Shown here: one piece after another, positions 50,435 through 58,945 of the stretch
Layout: each line of letters opens with the position of its first letter
Numbering within the stretch: the stretch's first letter is position 1
Assembly: GCA_903925275.1 (NCBI GenBank)
Contig: CAIYES010000050.1
Coordinates: 1-58,945, forward strand
Length of the DNA stretch: 58,945 nucleotides
Direction: 5' to 3'
Origin: an uncultured Bacteroidales bacterium
GTDB taxonomy: Bacteria; Bacteroidota; Bacteroidia; Bacteroidales; FEN-979
The notes under the pieces: model-generated
The model's database searches: none
Seen by the model: only the letters and a program-made list of their open reading frames with translations
What the model was told of the DNA's origin: nothing
Translations under genes and position numbers: made by a program

Positions 50435-51424
50435 TCCCAACTTAAGTTCCTCCCGTTTTTTCCGATACAGGATGATAGGGTAGTCGCCGGAAATCAGGTT
50501 CTCATCCATCTTTAATTGGGTAGCCTGAGGCTGATGGGTCTCTACGACCCTACGGTCCTGGTGAAGTACAATACGGTTAAAGAGGGTGGTCATGGCGAAA
50601 TAGATATCCTTAAACACAGGGATCTTTACCATTTTCTGGTATGTCCTGAGATAGAAGATCGTATTGTTCTCATCCACTGGTACAAATGCAACCACGATCC
50701 GCATCGAATCCATGATGTGGTTTTGCCATAAATTCGGAAAGATGAACGTGAGGTAAGTTGATTTTTTTTCCGGCTTCACCATTTTAGCTGACGGGATGGG
50801 TTGCTGACCGGTGTCCTGTTCATTGGATGGCCAGAATGAAATGCTGTTCCCGTTAGTTTCTGTATAGGGACCGTTCACAACCGGGCCGATCCCTCTTCCG
50901 ATTGTTGTATGATGAATGAATGGCACATGAACCACATCGAGTTGGTTTTCAATGGCTCTTGAATAGTGTGATTTCCACTGATCTGTAAAGGCATTCCAAA
51001 CCAGCTCTTCACCAAGGTCGGTGAACCAGGGAACAGGAGGGAGGTCGGAGATGTTGCAAGAATTGTTTTTATCAGGTTCGGGGGTATACCAGATGTAGAT
51101 AAATCCGTTTTGCTCCACGACAGGATAACAGGTTGCACGGATATGCTCCGGGACAGACGACGCTTTCCCGTTTGCGGGAATCAGTTTGCAGCGGCCCGTG
51201 GGATCATATTCAAACCCATGAAAAGGGCATTGCAGGTGGTCGTTGAATACCCGGCCTTTACTCAGTGCAATTCCACGATGCGGACATTTGTCAAGCGCCA
51301 CCCCGATCCGGCCCTGGCTGTCGCGCCATACCACCAGGTTTTCGCCCATTCGCCTTACTCCTGTAACGTTGTTTTTCCTGATTTCCTTTGAAGACAGGAT
51401 TACATACCACTGATTTGGAATCAT
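50429..51424 (-). CDS. Rieske non-heme iron oxygenase alpha subunit-like
   Basis: A 331-aa oxygenase. The Rieske cluster is CPHRG and CPFHGF (C-x-H...C-x2-H) near residues 45-67. The catalytic non-heme iron site is in ENQLDVVHVPFIHH (D/H-x3-4-H). This is the aromatic-ring-hydroxylase/PaO/VanA-type architecture; the small C-terminal domain suggests a membrane-associated or single-component oxygenase. Substrate unknown. Its stop codon is inside a 9-nt repeat. Confidence 0.83.
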   Translation of the reverse strand: MIPNQWYVILSSKEIRKNNVTGVRRMGENLVVWRDSQGRIGVALDKCPHRGIALSKGRVFNDHLQCPFHGFEYDPTGRCKLIPANGKASSVPEHIRATCYPVVEQNGFIYIWYTPEPDKNNSCNISDLPPVPWFTDLGEELVWNAFTDQWKSHYSRAIENQLDVVHVPFIHHTTIGRGIGPVVNGPYTETNGNSISFWPSNEQDTGQQPIPSAKMVKPEKKSTYLTFIFPNLWQNHIMDSMRIVVAFVPVDENNTIFYLRTYQKMVKIPVFKDIYFAMTTLFNRIVLHQDRRVVETHQPQATQLKMDENLISGDYPIILYRKKREELKLGK

Positions 51425-51556
51425 TTTTTTGGTTTTATAGATTAAGTCTGGTAAAAAACTAAAATGGCCTCATCCTGGCTTCTCGCACAAGAGAAGGAAT
51501 AATCTCTCTTCTCCTTCCGTAGATGGGTTTTGGGATGAGGTGAATCGAAGAATGTC

Positions 51557-52258
51557 TCAGTTTACAAGTTCGAAAAACCCTTTCTCCTCATTATATCCGA
51601 AGATTTCTCCGGTTTCAATGATGTAATGCCATCCGATAAGTTTCAAGGTGCCTTCGCGGTAACGGGTTTCGATGTAAGGATACGTCAGGAGGTGGCGGAG
51701 TTGCTCAACCACATTCATCTGTTCTGTTAACCACTCCCTCGCCTCAGAGTCACTATCTCCGGGCAGGATGTTGAGTACTTTCTCTTTCACTGTTTTTGAT
51801 AGTTCCAGCCATTTTTTTGTATGGGGTAGGTGACTGAGTTCTTCTGCAGATTTGAACAATGCCGCACAGCCTCCGCAATTGGAATGGCCGCATACGACAA
51901 TATTATCGACATTCAGCCCCTGAACGGCGTATTCAATGGCGGAGGTTATCCCCAGAAAGTCACCTGCAGCCTGGTAAACAGGCACGATGTTGGCCACATT
52001 CCTGATGACAAAAATCTCGCCTGGCAGTGTTTTGGTGATAAAGTTCGGCACTACCCTCGAATCGGAACATCCGATGAACAGGGTATGTGGAAACTGTGCT
52101 TCGCTGATCTGCATGAAGAGCGCTTTGTGCTGTTCGAAATCAGTCTTACGGAATTCAACAGTCCCCCGGATCAGGTTTTCCAATGGATTATAGTATGAAT
52201 CAGGTTTTTTTGACTGATTGAAGTTTATTTTCCGCCATGTAACCGGCAAACCCCTCAT
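51557..52258 (-). CDS. Beta-class carbonic anhydrase
   Basis: Interconverts CO2 and bicarbonate with a Zn active site. Motifs are FIGCSDSRVVP (C-x-D-x-R) and CGHSNCGGC (H-x2-C), plus GDFLGITSAIEYAV between them. The 233-aa frame from the ATG at 52258 overlaps the DUF3795 gene end by 59 bp. A TTG at 52183 (ENLIRGTVEF) would avoid the overlap and match where most homologues begin, so the start is uncertain. Confidence 0.92.
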   Translation of the reverse strand: MRGLPVTWRKINFNQSKKPDSYYNPLENLIRGTVEFRKTDFEQHKALFMQISEAQFPHTLFIGCSDSRVVPNFITKTLPGEIFVIRNVANIVPVYQAAGDFLGITSAIEYAVQGLNVDNIVVCGHSNCGGCAALFKSAEELSHLPHTKKWLELSKTVKEKVLNILPGDSDSEAREWLTEQMNVVEQLRHLLTYPYIETRYREGTLKLIGWHYIIETGEIFGYNEEKGFFELVN

Positions 52259-52550
52259 AGCCTGTTTCCCTGATCATGGCGATGCAGGCGGCACGGTCTG
52301 ATTTGAAAATCAGGGCAAAGATTTTGGAGATGAAGTTGTTAAACTTTTTGCAATCCTTCGGATTGATGAACTCCTTGCAATCGGCGCAACTGGCATAGCC
52401 GTGTTCGATGTTGCACGACCGGATTTTGCACCAGCCTGCTTTTTGGTTTTCATGACATCCCGGACATGATCCTGCCAGGTATTTTTTACATGCTCCGCAA
52501 TAGAGCCCGCAAAATGCGATCAAATCTTTGTCAGCGATTACCGGTTTCAT
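52200..52550 (-). CDS. DUF3795 Cys-rich protein
   Basis: A 116-aa cytosolic protein of unknown function. Cysteine pairs are arranged as FCGLYCGAC, CPGCHEN, WCKIRSC and CADCKEF, followed by KDCKKF, which is the DUF3795 layout and probably binds zinc or an Fe-S cluster. It overlaps the carbonic anhydrase start in the same direction, so the two are co-transcribed. Confidence 0.82.
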   Translation of the reverse strand: MKPVIADKDLIAFCGLYCGACKKYLAGSCPGCHENQKAGWCKIRSCNIEHGYASCADCKEFINPKDCKKFNNFISKIFALIFKSDRAACIAMIRETGYEGFAGYMAENKLQSVKKT

Positions 52551-52608
52551 TTTAGCGGTTTTTATACGTTAATAAATGGGGTAGAGGTTATTGAATAAAT
52601 CAAATAAA

Positions 52609-54201
52609 TTAATTGTCTCGAAGGCAGCGGACATTCTGGCCATATGCTTTGGGTGCGCCAAACATTTCGCTGTCGAAACTATATAAGAGCAAGGAAAATC
52701 CGTTCGTCGAGCTGTATTGCGTACTGCTCCAGTAGTAACCGGCTGAGCCGCGACCACTCAGTAAACCATCGTTGTCATTTAGACACCCGGCAGCATGCAG
52801 CTTCAACTCCGAATTCCAGGGATCGAGCCAGTTAGCCCATCCACCGGTGTTGTCCACATTGGACCACTCGGTATATGTGGGAATGCGCCAGGGGCTGCCA
52901 AGTAAAATGGAACAGGGGTCATTTGTGGATAACCAGTCGGAATTTTCGTCTATACTGGGAATCGTCCATGCCGGGATGAGGGTGGTACCATCATGCTTAT
53001 ACCCCTTTTTACGGTTATACTGCCAGTACCAGCCTGCCGAAGATTCAGTGGCATCGTCAACAGCGGTAGCCATGTGGTTGGCTCCCAAATTTTGGGTTAA
53101 CCAACATTTTTCTTCTCCCGAAAGACTTGACACAACAGTGCTATAAGTCACGGACTTATTGACAGGCGCCACATTCCCTGCAATATGATTAATATAAAAG
53201 TTATTGCAGGTCTTGGTTGCGACTTTCGTTGAAGCTCCATTGGCTATACCTTTGTGATTTATCGCATAAGCTGCAATAAAATAATCCGTTCCGCTTTTAA
53301 GACCATGGAGATAACCTGAAAATATCCCGAGGCCGCTACCATTGACTGTTGTATCGATACTGTTTTCCAGGGTAGGATTTCCTGTTTTATTCCAGCAAAA
53401 GCCCCTGACAGAAACAGTGTCGTTACCTTCTGAAGTAACTTCAGCACTGACAGTTGTAGAAGTATACCCAAAATTTTGAACGGTAGTAATAGTAACCTGA
53501 GGAAAAGACAATTGAAGTGTTGAAAACCTTGCCGTATCCCCATAAGATGTGCCTACAGAATTAATCGCGTAGGAAGCAACGAAATAGGGTGTGTTGTCCG
53601 ACAAATTTGAAATTGTTGCATTAAAGGTTCCGGTTCCCTGACCGTTGTCGGTGGATCCTAGGCAATTTGACAAGCTGGGGCTGCCACCGGTATTCCAGCA
53701 AACGCCACGTTTTGTGACCGTTGCCCCTCCGTCGGACGTAACTGTGGCGCTGATCTCCATGCCGTTGTATCTGAGATTAACAATGGTTGCTTTGGATATG
53801 GAAGGTTTTCCGGTAGATTTTGTCGCGCACTGGACTTGTTGCCCATACAGCGTTCCACCGGCATAAGTTACATAAGCCCGGATGTAGTAGGTTACAGCCG
53901 GATTCAGATTTGAAATTTGATCGGTGAATTTGCCCGGGCCGGCCAAATTGCCCAACACTGAATGATTTCCTTTCGTATCTGGGTTGACATCTGTACTCCA
54001 GCAATGGCCATGCTGCAGGATGTTACCTGCCCCTGAGCTGGTAATTTCGGAGGAAACCCAGATGCTGTTGTAGGAAGTAGAATCGGCCGTGGTATTCCCA
54101 AACACGATCTTGTTGCCTGTCTTTGGGATTTCAGGTTCTTTGATACAGGAGCAAGCGAATATCAGCAATCCGGATAGAATAAAAAAATTATGGATTCTCA
54201 T
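52609..54201 (-). CDS. FISUMP-domain lipoprotein with fibronectin-like repeats (paralogue 1)
   Basis: A 530-aa lipoprotein (Cys in FACSCIKEPEI). Three fibronectin-III-like repeats share HGHCWST / KRGVCWNTGG / VRGFCWNKTG cores followed by an N-L-x-P/D-x-T-x-Y-x-I/V-x-A-Y strand. The C-terminal 200 residues are a Fib_succ_major (FISUMP) domain (CWLTQNLGANHM; WRIPTYTEWSNV; YYWSSTQYSS; VRCLRDN). Usually surface-exposed, function unknown. The ATG at 54201 gives the lipobox. It follows its paralogue by 26 bp and ends the caspase operon. Confidence 0.85.
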   Translation of the reverse strand: MRIHNFFILSGLLIFACSCIKEPEIPKTGNKIVFGNTTADSTSYNSIWVSSEITSSGAGNILQHGHCWSTDVNPDTKGNHSVLGNLAGPGKFTDQISNLNPAVTYYIRAYVTYAGGTLYGQQVQCATKSTGKPSISKATIVNLRYNGMEISATVTSDGGATVTKRGVCWNTGGSPSLSNCLGSTDNGQGTGTFNATISNLSDNTPYFVASYAINSVGTSYGDTARFSTLQLSFPQVTITTVQNFGYTSTTVSAEVTSEGNDTVSVRGFCWNKTGNPTLENSIDTTVNGSGLGIFSGYLHGLKSGTDYFIAAYAINHKGIANGASTKVATKTCNNFYINHIAGNVAPVNKSVTYSTVVSSLSGEEKCWLTQNLGANHMATAVDDATESSAGWYWQYNRKKGYKHDGTTLIPAWTIPSIDENSDWLSTNDPCSILLGSPWRIPTYTEWSNVDNTGGWANWLDPWNSELKLHAAGCLNDNDGLLSGRGSAGYYWSSTQYSSTNGFSLLLYSFDSEMFGAPKAYGQNVRCLRDN

Positions 54202-54227
54202 AACCGTGAATATTTTTAATAAGCACC

Positions 54228-55832
54228 TCAATTATGGATGCACCTGACAGAGAAACCGTAAGTCTTATCATAATCGAAACTATCAACGGAGACAGATTGA
54301 TAACTAAACATTCTGCCTGAGGAGGCTGCTGATGAGGTCTCTGATGCTGACCAGAAGTAACCGAAAGTAGTGAGAAAATAAAAGGTGCCACTGATGTGGC
54401 GGTTGCCCCCTGGCAGTGCTGTGAATCCGCTGATATTGGTTGCGCCTGTATTTGGTGAAAGCCAATGAAGCGTTCCAGCTTCCTTCAACTTTCCTCCTGC
54501 CACACTTACGCCACTAAGGTGAGTTGACAACGTGTCCCACTCGGCAAAAGACGGCAGATGCCAGCCGTCGGGGCAAATTCCTTTCGAGCCAGTCGTGGTA
54601 ACATACTGCATCATCTCACCCCATTGATATAATCCGCCATATGTATTGCAGGCACTCTCATTATCTGTATAGCAGTACTTCTCGATAATTCCGTTATTTT
54701 TCTGCGACAGGCTGCCGTTAATGCGATTGCCTATGTTAAGGTTTTCCTTAAACCAACATTGATTATTTATCTGTACGGTATGGTACTCCTGTCCTCCATA
54801 TGGTACGAGAATTATATCGGGACAGGATGCCCAGGGAACTTCAATGGTCATTGGGGCAGTAACACTGATTGTACGGTCAGGATGTCCTGCCCATTCACCG
54901 TAATCCCAGCTTGCAACAGCATCAACCACACGAAAAAATTTATATGAATAACTTCCTCTGCTTAATTGTAGGGTGATTGTGTAAATCAATGCATTTCCGG
55001 TTGTAGGGGACATTTTATATCTTAAATCTGTTCCCGGTTCAGTCCAGCCACTTGCAAGGTCTCCGGCAATATAAATATCATTATGTGATGGATCGAACAG
55101 ATTCACGGCCGTCATATCTATGTTAAAGGTTACATTGAGCGGAGTTTTAAAATGTTCTGGCGGAGTGCTGTATGAAGTTCCCTCAGCATTTGTGGCGTAA
55201 GCGCATACGTAATAGGTTGTGTCGGCCAATAAATTCGTCATTGAAGCTGAAAAGGCGCCTGTTCCCGAACCCTGCTCGGTTTTTTTAATACAATTAGTCA
55301 AGGTTGGATTGCCGGTAAAATTCCAGCAAACACCCCGTAGCGTAACAGGAACCCCACCATCGGCACTAACGGTTGCACTCGCTATGGCAGTTGAGGAGGT
55401 TATATCTGAAATACTTTCAAGTATTACTATGGGCTTCGAAGTTTTCTTCGTGGTGTCTGACAATTGCTGTCCGTACAATATGCCATACGAGTACGTCAGG
55501 TATGGTCGGATGTAATATTTTGTACCTGGATTTAATGCGGTAATTTGTTCAGAGAACTTACCTGCATTTGACAATGATCCAAGGGAAGAATGATTTCCGG
55601 TGATATCGGGGTTTGCAGCGGTTCCCCAGCAATACCCGTGCTGCTGGATAGCGTTTCCTGATAAAGAGGTTACCTGGGTTGAGACTGCGATTTTATAATT
55701 TGATGTCGAATCGGTTGTAGTAATGCCAATCACGATTTTGTTCCCTGTTTTGGGTGTTTCGGGTTCTTTTTTGCAGGAGTTACAAAAAGCAATTAATGCA
55801 ACTATTATTAATAATGATAATTTTATTTTCAT
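54228..55832 (-). CDS. FISUMP-domain lipoprotein with fibronectin-like repeats (paralogue 2)
   Basis: A 534-aa lipoprotein (Cys in AFCNSCKKEPE), a tandem paralogue of the gene after it. Two fibronectin-like repeats (QHGYCWGTAANPD; LRGVCWNFTGNPT) are followed by a starch-binding/SusE-like beta-domain (VTFNIDMTAVNLFDPSHNDIYIAGDL) absent from its paralogue. A FISUMP domain follows (CWFKENLNIG; WHLPSFAEWDTL; YFWSASETSS; VRCIHN). It lies 139 bp after the barrel gene on the same strand. Confidence 0.84.
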   Translation of the reverse strand: MKIKLSLLIIVALIAFCNSCKKEPETPKTGNKIVIGITTTDSTSNYKIAVSTQVTSLSGNAIQQHGYCWGTAANPDITGNHSSLGSLSNAGKFSEQITALNPGTKYYIRPYLTYSYGILYGQQLSDTTKKTSKPIVILESISDITSSTAIASATVSADGGVPVTLRGVCWNFTGNPTLTNCIKKTEQGSGTGAFSASMTNLLADTTYYVCAYATNAEGTSYSTPPEHFKTPLNVTFNIDMTAVNLFDPSHNDIYIAGDLASGWTEPGTDLRYKMSPTTGNALIYTITLQLSRGSYSYKFFRVVDAVASWDYGEWAGHPDRTISVTAPMTIEVPWASCPDIILVPYGGQEYHTVQINNQCWFKENLNIGNRINGSLSQKNNGIIEKYCYTDNESACNTYGGLYQWGEMMQYVTTTGSKGICPDGWHLPSFAEWDTLSTHLSGVSVAGGKLKEAGTLHWLSPNTGATNISGFTALPGGNRHISGTFYFLTTFGYFWSASETSSAASSGRMFSYQSVSVDSFDYDKTYGFSVRCIHN

Positions 55833-55971
55833 GGATTCTGATTTTTTTGGGTTAGCAATAGCTCGACCTTTTCTTTATTCTTTCCCTCCATCATTGCAGA
55901 CCGCATGATATGTCCCGGCAATGTTTTCAATGTATCAACTTTCTGATAACCTTGTTGACATTTAATACCAA

Positions 55972-56829
55972 TTAAAAGGTTATCCCAACTCCGGCCGTCC
56001 AGTTAAATGATTTGAAAGATAGGGCGGTCCCTCCGGCGCTTAAAAGAATTCTGTTGATCTTCAGCATGATTCCTGCATCTGTTTCAAATCCCGAATTGCA
56101 ATATCCTTCATACTTTGCGTAAGCGCTTCCCGTTTGGATGTCGCCATCATAGCTGTAAGTGTTGAATTTCATCAGATAATTTTCTTTGCCATAACCAACT
56201 CCCAGATAGAGATAAAAACTATTGGCAGGCTGAAAAATAATACCGCCGAGCACCGATAAGGCTGAATAACCTTTCTCGCCGGTAAATTCATAATATCCGG
56301 GTGAAGTATAATCCACCTCGTCATCCTTAACTGAATATTCCGCTTTTGTAAATGACCTCATATTCCCGCGGATCTCGCCATAAAATCCGACGAGTCCGAT
56401 CATCCCGCCGCGTACGCCCAAATAAGTCATGGCATTTCCGGTATACTGAACAAACCATTGATTTTTCGGCTTGTTTTCCGTTACTTCATTCCTGACTTCA
56501 AATACCGGGGAATCCTCGATAAAAGGTTTTTCAGCAATCGCATCCCAGATTATTGTTTTTTTTCCACGCGATGATACTGCTCCAACATCTCCGCTTACTT
56601 TTTGCAAGGGGCCGTCAAAGGTTCTCCCCTGGTCAAAACTTATATAAAGGCTGATTAATGATTTCTGGTAAAAATGGCTGTTTAATTGATAATGAACATA
56701 TACCAGATTATTATTTTCAACGGCATTAACGTTGTTGATTACATTCTTTTTTCCAGGACCGCCCTGGCTAAAACTATAAGAAGAAAACAGACTCAGGAAC
56801 AATATTCCAGTGACAATACAATTTTTCAT
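55972..56829 (-). CDS. Exported protein with Ig-like domain and outer-membrane beta-barrel
   Basis: A 285-aa protein with a signal peptide (ends near YSFSQ). Residues 25-120 form an Ig-like domain with SFDQGRTF, SGDVGAVSSRGKKTIIWD, a sequence module that recurs next to caspase and formylglycine-type enzymes in Bacteroidota. Residues 130-285 are an eight-strand outer-membrane barrel pattern (GVRGGMIGLVGFYGEIR; LYLGVGYGKENYLM) ending in F. It starts 14 bp after the caspase stop, so the two are co-transcribed; it may anchor or be processed by the caspase. Confidence 0.75.
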   Translation of the reverse strand: MKNCIVTGILFLSLFSSYSFSQGGPGKKNVINNVNAVENNNLVYVHYQLNSHFYQKSLISLYISFDQGRTFDGPLQKVSGDVGAVSSRGKKTIIWDAIAEKPFIEDSPVFEVRNEVTENKPKNQWFVQYTGNAMTYLGVRGGMIGLVGFYGEIRGNMRSFTKAEYSVKDDEVDYTSPGYYEFTGEKGYSALSVLGGIIFQPANSFYLYLGVGYGKENYLMKFNTYSYDGDIQTGSAYAKYEGYCNSGFETDAGIMLKINRILLSAGGTALSFKSFNWTAGVGITF

Positions 56830-56843
56830 ATGACCGGTTTGTT

Positions 56844-58634
56844 TTAATATTTTACCAAAATAAAGTCCTGATTGCCATGTATTTCAGGTTCCTGCATCCC
56901 ATTCAGATTTTTGCTTGACCCCTTAACCTGCTCCGAGACATATTTGCTCAGTTCGTCTATGGTAATCTCATTGTTGCCATCAATATCAGCCTTGCCTTTC
57001 AATCCGAGACAAACATAATAGGTAAAAAGTCCTGTTTTGCTTTTATCGTAGGAAAAAGAGCGTTGACTAGTAGACGACGACGTAAATAGGGTCAATCCGG
57101 GATTTTTTTCCCAGGGCTGTCCATAGCTGGGCGCAATGATAACACCGCCCTTCCCTCGCCCCAGGTTATCCGGTTTATGGTTTTCACTGGCACGGCTAAC
57201 CCCGCTAAAACAGGCATCGAGAAAAACCAGGGTATTTTTTGCCCCCAGATCGGCCAGGTAGTCAAAGAACTTTCCCAACTCAAAACCTGAATCCTCAATT
57301 CCGGCAAAATTACCATCGGCCGGAGGAAAATATACTTTAGTGTCATCAGGTGATGGAACTCCATGCCCTGAATAAAAGACAAACAATTCAGTTTTACCTT
57401 TTTCTATCAGGCTTTTAAGTTTTCCGTATTTTGGATTAAAGAGGTTATAGTAAAAACTCCCTATTACATCACCGGAAGTGAACTTCTTTACGTTATTTGA
57501 AGGTATTCCTAGAACGGTTTTGCAATACTCCTCTATGATATTTGCGTCATTTTCAGCATAATAGGCTTTAAATTCATATTGGTAACTCTCCACGCCAATA
57601 ATGATCGCAACGGCATTATTTCTTCTTGTAGCCGAAGGTGTTATCTGGGTAATATCATCAACATCGCCAGTATTGGTGGTTGTCCTTCCTGGATTGAAAA
57701 TCCATATAGGTGGTTGGTCTGCTATTGAATCAATAATAGGGGTGATTTTCTGTATTTCTGGTTTTTGCGGGGTTTGATCGAGCGCCAAGGGCAATTGAAG
57801 GTTATTGACTTCACCACGTCCTACTTTATTTTTCATCGTGAGAAGCACAGGAAGGTTCGACTTTGTATCAACTTGTTTGTTAGCGCTCATCTTAATCCAG
57901 ATTTCCCTGCTTTCTCCAATCTCCAGATTACCCAGGTTGCCGGTGTCAGCACTGTGGATTTTAATTTTAGGGTCTTTTGAATTCACTAAAAAATTTGTTC
58001 CTTCCGAAACATTCTGCCCCTGATTCTGAACAGTAATCTTAACCATAACCATCTCGCCGGCCTGAAATTTTCTATCATCTTTGATCGTGTTACATTCCTT
58101 ACAGGCATCAATGATTTCCAATCCGGCAACCACCAGTTTCGGTTCCTGAAATTGCAGTGTTTTCAGGCGTCTTGCAACAGGATCGCAATCGAATCCATCC
58201 CGCTCGACCATTTTGATGGTAAACTTGTTATCGGCTGACCGGATATCCATGCCCGCATAGATTCTCAGAATCACTGTTTCGGTCTTTCCAGGATAAATGA
58301 TTGGTATGATTTTGTTGTTGTCAAGAAAAATGATTGCAGGATCTTTGCAGCTGTCAGAAATTGATACGGTTACTTCTTGAGCAGGACCTATTCCCTTATT
58401 GGTTATGGCGATGGTAAAACGGCACTCCTCTTTGGCTTCAAGAACATTGTTGTTGTTATCGTCCTGAAAACGCAAATCGGAATATAAATTCGGAGGAATT
58501 CCCTGATTATAGGTATAAGTAAGTTTGATTTTTGTCGGCTTGCTCTGGTTTGCATTAGTGAACGACGTCTGTTGTGCAAAGGCCACTGAACCGATCAGCA
58601 GAACTAAAAATAGAGTAAAATTTAGCTTTTTCAT
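56844..58634 (-). CDS. Secreted caspase-family peptidase (C14) with CARDB-like repeats and an EF-hand
   Basis: A 596-aa protein with a signal peptide (ends near SVAFAQ). Two beta-sandwich CARDB/DUF11-like repeats occupy residues 30-290. The caspase fold follows (AIIIGVESYQ) with catalytic His in FYSGHG near 422 and Cys in LDACFSG near 474. A C-terminal DIDGNNEITIDEL matches an EF-hand calcium loop. The ATG at 58634 is used; the frame opens at 58721. Exported caspase-like (metacaspase-type) enzymes are rare; Ca-dependent cleavage of surface proteins is inferred. First gene of a four-gene operon. Confidence 0.87.
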   Translation of the reverse strand: MKKLNFTLFLVLLIGSVAFAQQTSFTNANQSKPTKIKLTYTYNQGIPPNLYSDLRFQDDNNNNVLEAKEECRFTIAITNKGIGPAQEVTVSISDSCKDPAIIFLDNNKIIPIIYPGKTETVILRIYAGMDIRSADNKFTIKMVERDGFDCDPVARRLKTLQFQEPKLVVAGLEIIDACKECNTIKDDRKFQAGEMVMVKITVQNQGQNVSEGTNFLVNSKDPKIKIHSADTGNLGNLEIGESREIWIKMSANKQVDTKSNLPVLLTMKNKVGRGEVNNLQLPLALDQTPQKPEIQKITPIIDSIADQPPIWIFNPGRTTTNTGDVDDITQITPSATRRNNAVAIIIGVESYQYEFKAYYAENDANIIEEYCKTVLGIPSNNVKKFTSGDVIGSFYYNLFNPKYGKLKSLIEKGKTELFVFYSGHGVPSPDDTKVYFPPADGNFAGIEDSGFELGKFFDYLADLGAKNTLVFLDACFSGVSRASENHKPDNLGRGKGGVIIAPSYGQPWEKNPGLTLFTSSSTSQRSFSYDKSKTGLFTYYVCLGLKGKADIDGNNEITIDELSKYVSEQVKGSSKNLNGMQEPEIHGNQDFILVKY

Positions 58635-58811
58635 ACGCTGGTTTTTAATGATCAGGTGCCGGATATGATAAAAAATTGAACTTATATACAAAAATAAAAA
58701 AAGAGGGATTGCAAACCACAAGATTAGGAATAAATATGGGAAAAATGATTTTGTAATGAACGTATAAAAATAATTGCAGGGCTTGGATTGAAAAAAAAAT
58801 CAATAATTTCA

Positions 58812-58945
58812 CTAATTCAGCAAATCTTTCCGCATATTCAGTGTGATCTGGCTATGATTCGTGCTGTAATCAAACATCATATTGCCATTAGCGCGATATA
58901 GCCGGATAAAGTTTAATTCATACCAGAAAACAGCTTTTCCTACAT
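58812..58945 (-). CDS. 3' end of an unidentified gene cut by the window edge
   Basis: A frame open from the right edge for 43 codons ends in TAG at 58812-58814. It reads WYELNFIRLYRANGNMMF and ITLNMRKDLLN, coherent and rich in aromatics, perhaps an outer-membrane or exported protein. No family could be assigned. It lies 177 bp upstream of the caspase start, on the same strand. Confidence 0.5.
   Translation of the reverse strand, partial: VGKAVFWYELNFIRLYRANGNMMFDYSTNHSQITLNMRKDLLN

Overview
The window is a piece of a Bacteroidota chromosome, probably an environmental Bacteroidales-like lineage. The evidence is a secreted-protein repertoire with type IX secretion (T9SS) C-terminal sorting domains, lipoproteins with SusD/FISUMP-style architecture, a TonB-dependent receptor with a carboxypeptidase-regulatory plug extension, TAnnTTTG promoter -7 boxes, and mostly absent Shine-Dalgarno sequences. 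Both edges cut genes: the left edge holds the first codons of a minus-strand gene that looks like sppA, and the right edge holds the last 43 codons of an unidentified minus-strand gene.

Layout. 1-8.2 kb is core housekeeping: folK, a deoxynucleoside kinase, a large OmpA/TPR outer-membrane protein, a SpoU-type RNA methyltransferase and mutS. Two tRNA genes, Gly(GCC) and Leu(UAA), follow. A 6.3-kb integrative element (8423-14763) sits in the 3' end of tRNA-Leu. It has att direct repeats, a tyrosine integrase, an RteC-like protein, an excisionase-like HTH protein, a gene II/X-like replication initiator, several small orphan proteins, a DUF4468 secreted cargo protein and a striking 11-bp-phased repeat array. 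15-23.3 kb holds a giant 11-PAS hybrid histidine kinase and a LytS/LytTR two-component pair. 23.4-32 kb is a set of secreted or lipid-anchored proteins: an esterase, a PepSY-like His-rich protein, an MbnP-like protein, a phosphoesterase and a VPS10/BNR protein. A DsrE-family gene broken at an A8 run lies among them. 32-35.3 kb holds an AEC permease and an ECF sigma/anti-sigma/metal-sensor operon.

35.4-47.9 kb is a 12-gene, single-strand molybdenum/tungsten operon. Reading 5' to 3' it encodes a ModE-like regulator, a WtpA binding protein, a lipoprotein, a T9SS cargo protein, a TonB receptor, a sulfite-oxidase-fold protein, WtpB, WtpC, MoeA, MoaA, MoaC and a MOSC-MogA fusion. It appears to join outer-membrane capture, inner-membrane import and pterin cofactor synthesis. 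48.5-52.6 kb is metabolic: pruA, a Rieske oxygenase, a beta-carbonic anhydrase and a DUF3795 protein. 52.6-58.6 kb is a surface-protein operon led by a secreted caspase-like peptidase, followed by a beta-barrel protein and two FISUMP lipoproteins.

The most unusual features are (i) the small tRNA-Leu element and its phased doublet array; (ii) short tandem repeats of 7, 8 or 9 nt whose units contain the stop codon of the adjacent gene, seen at four genes and just downstream of a fifth; (iii) a perfect 28-bp palindrome inserted in frame in moeA, related to a hairpin between the two tRNA genes; and (iv) the coupling of TonB and T9SS components to molybdate/tungstate import. All functional assignments come from reading motifs; no database search was possible.
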